Below, piece after piece: positions 63,189-64,000 of a stretch of DNA of 64,000 nt. The notes beneath the pieces are model-generated. The model was not told the DNA's origin. It made no database searches and was given only the letters and a program-made list of their open reading frames with translations. Location of the stretch: contig JAHEHU010000002.1 of assembly GCA_024639765.1 (NCBI GenBank), positions 28,201-92,200 of the forward strand. The letters run 5' to 3'. Made by a program: the position numbers and the translations under genes. Numbering within the stretch: position 1 is the stretch's first letter; each line of letters starts with the position of its first letter. Source of the stretch: Eudoraea sp. GTDB taxonomy: Bacteria; Bacteroidota; Bacteroidia; Flavobacteriales; Flavobacteriaceae.

Positions 63189-63196
63189 TAACTTTG
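63189..63196 (+). promoter_or_regulatory. -7 element TAACTTTG
   Basis: TAACTTTG matches TAnnTTTG, 66 bp before the ATG of the hypothetical gene at 63263. A TTG lies 26 bases upstream, a little further than the usual spacing. Confidence 0.4.
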
Positions 63197-63262
63197 AAAG
63201 GTTTAGATACGAATTTTTTTGCTGTAATAAGCATTGGAAATACCCTTCAAAATTAATAGATA

Positions 63263-63964
63263 ATGGCCAAATTTAGATATAGCGTTAAATTAACTGAACT
63301 GAAGGAAGTTCATGAGATCCCTCATGTGTGGACGGAGGAAGAATTCCGAAAACTTCTTCAACATGTTGAGTATGATGATGTGGATGAAATACCCGTTGAT
63401 GAATTAAAGGATATGGCTTGTCTGGCACTGACAGATTTTGAAGTAGAGGAAGCGGCTGTAAAAGTATTGGAATGCAGACTGGGGGACAAACTCAAGAAAG
63501 GTCAACAACAAAATATGGCAATAGAATTGCAGGAAGATAGGATATGGGAAGAATACGCAGATCTTAGTTTACATGAAGAGCTATTTCATGTGTCTTGTAT
63601 GCTCTACTGGGCTTTTCCAAAGAACTTCAGAGAACCGGATATTGTCAAGCTAACGCTTACCATCACTTCTTTAACACAAGACTCCAGGCAAAATGTTGCG
63701 GAACCAACGCCAGCCTTTTTAACCAGAGTATTAAATGACGGCATGGATGTTCATAACATCATCAATAGATTGTTTGATGATTCCCTGAGCGCTAATGCAT
63801 TTCCGGAATCAGAACATATCATTTGGCACTTTGATAGTGTGGGAGCAATGGAAAACCTGAGCGAAAGTACAATTGTGATGTATACTTCCTGGAATTGGGT
63901 AGAAGATCTGAAAGGGATCACTGAATGGCAATCCACGGCCTATGCAGATGGTCAATTAGATTAA
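63263..63964 (+). CDS. acidic cytosolic protein, unknown function
   Basis: The 233-residue protein is strongly acidic, without signal peptide or TM helix. The N-terminal ~75 residues are Glu/Asp-rich and helical ('VEYDDVDEIPVDELKD'); the C-terminal half has strands such as 'HIIWHFDSVGAMENLSESTI' and ends 'ADGQLD'. No known domain or motif is recognised. The gene appears complete within the window and its last codon is ~35 bp from the window edge. Confidence 0.65.
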   Translation: MAKFRYSVKLTELKEVHEIPHVWTEEEFRKLLQHVEYDDVDEIPVDELKDMACLALTDFEVEEAAVKVLECRLGDKLKKGQQQNMAIELQEDRIWEEYADLSLHEELFHVSCMLYWAFPKNFREPDIVKLTLTITSLTQDSRQNVAEPTPAFLTRVLNDGMDVHNIINRLFDDSLSANAFPESEHIIWHFDSVGAMENLSESTIVMYTSWNWVEDLKGITEWQSTAYADGQLD

Positions 63965-64000
63965 GAAGTGCATCGCGTTCTTTTAACGGTATTGAAAATA

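Noticed and set aside
1..64000. CRISPR arrays, insertion sequences, prophage genes, tRNA or rRNA genes
   Set aside because: I looked for spaced direct repeats, transposase motifs and cloverleaf patterns by eye and saw none. A tRNA scan would be needed to exclude tRNA genes fully.

Overview
This window looks like chromosomal DNA of a free-living, probably marine, member of the Flavobacteriaceae (Bacteroidota). The evidence is a short primary sigma factor of 287 residues without region 1.1, TAnnTTTG-type -7 promoter elements in several gaps, A-rich leaders instead of Shine-Dalgarno sites, a menaquinone gene (menB), many lipoproteins, and Bacteroidota-type families (DUF5916, DUF4382, DUF6155, M19 dipeptidases, FG-GAP lipoproteins). 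I saw no rRNA or tRNA gene, insertion sequence, prophage or CRISPR array. The genus is not resolved.

Layout. 0.1-9.8 kb is mostly housekeeping: a membrane protein, an atypical TruA, CorA, two tandem alpha/beta hydrolases, a cysE-cysM pair, DUF2461, a nucleotidase, a thioesterase and an M19 dipeptidase. 9.96-19.3 kb is one tightly packed six-gene operon: an atypical sensor kinase (HisKA-HATPase-REC-Hpt), a single-domain response regulator, a membrane-anchored HEAT protein with a duplicated acidic motif, a processive GT2 glycosyltransferase, a 5-TM sulfatase-fold protein with a TPR tail, and a TPR-YaiO outer-membrane barrel. I read this as a synthase-dependent exopolysaccharide synthesis, modification and export machine with its own signalling proteins. 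It resembles Bcs or Pga systems in logic but not in gene content, and it is the best candidate here for an undescribed system. Just downstream are two unannotated paralogous peptides (32 and 33 aa) ending at a strong terminator shared with rpoD.

20.8-32.1 kb holds DUF6155, a 2-hydroxyacid dehydrogenase, an SF2 helicase, a GT4 glycosyltransferase, MenB, a serine hydrolase, a heme c/FG-GAP lipoprotein, and a lipoprotein trio (3D domain, amidase, M14 peptidase) that probably handles cell-wall fragments. It ends with a 55-aa single-TM protein. 32.3-46.8 kb holds a VWA lipoprotein, a MocA-like/amidohydrolase pair, an ECF sigma factor with a membrane partner, DUF5916, a CocE-type hydrolase, a secreted Pcm, an EF-G paralogue, a second M19 dipeptidase and two convergent DoxX-like paralogues. 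46.9-54.9 kb holds an FAD oxidoreductase, a fasciclin lipoprotein, an OYE-dienelactone hydrolase-OsmC group for electrophile/peroxide stress, DUF4382, an SDR, a cold-shock protein and an outer-membrane protein.

55.2-60.8 kb looks like a second signalling locus: two paralogous small secreted proteins, a TPR receptor adenylate cyclase with an intact class III active site, an AraC-type regulator fusing DUF4242 to what looks like a dead cyclase domain, and an FAD-linked oxidase. The window ends with a CCC-type transporter and an acidic hypothetical protein.
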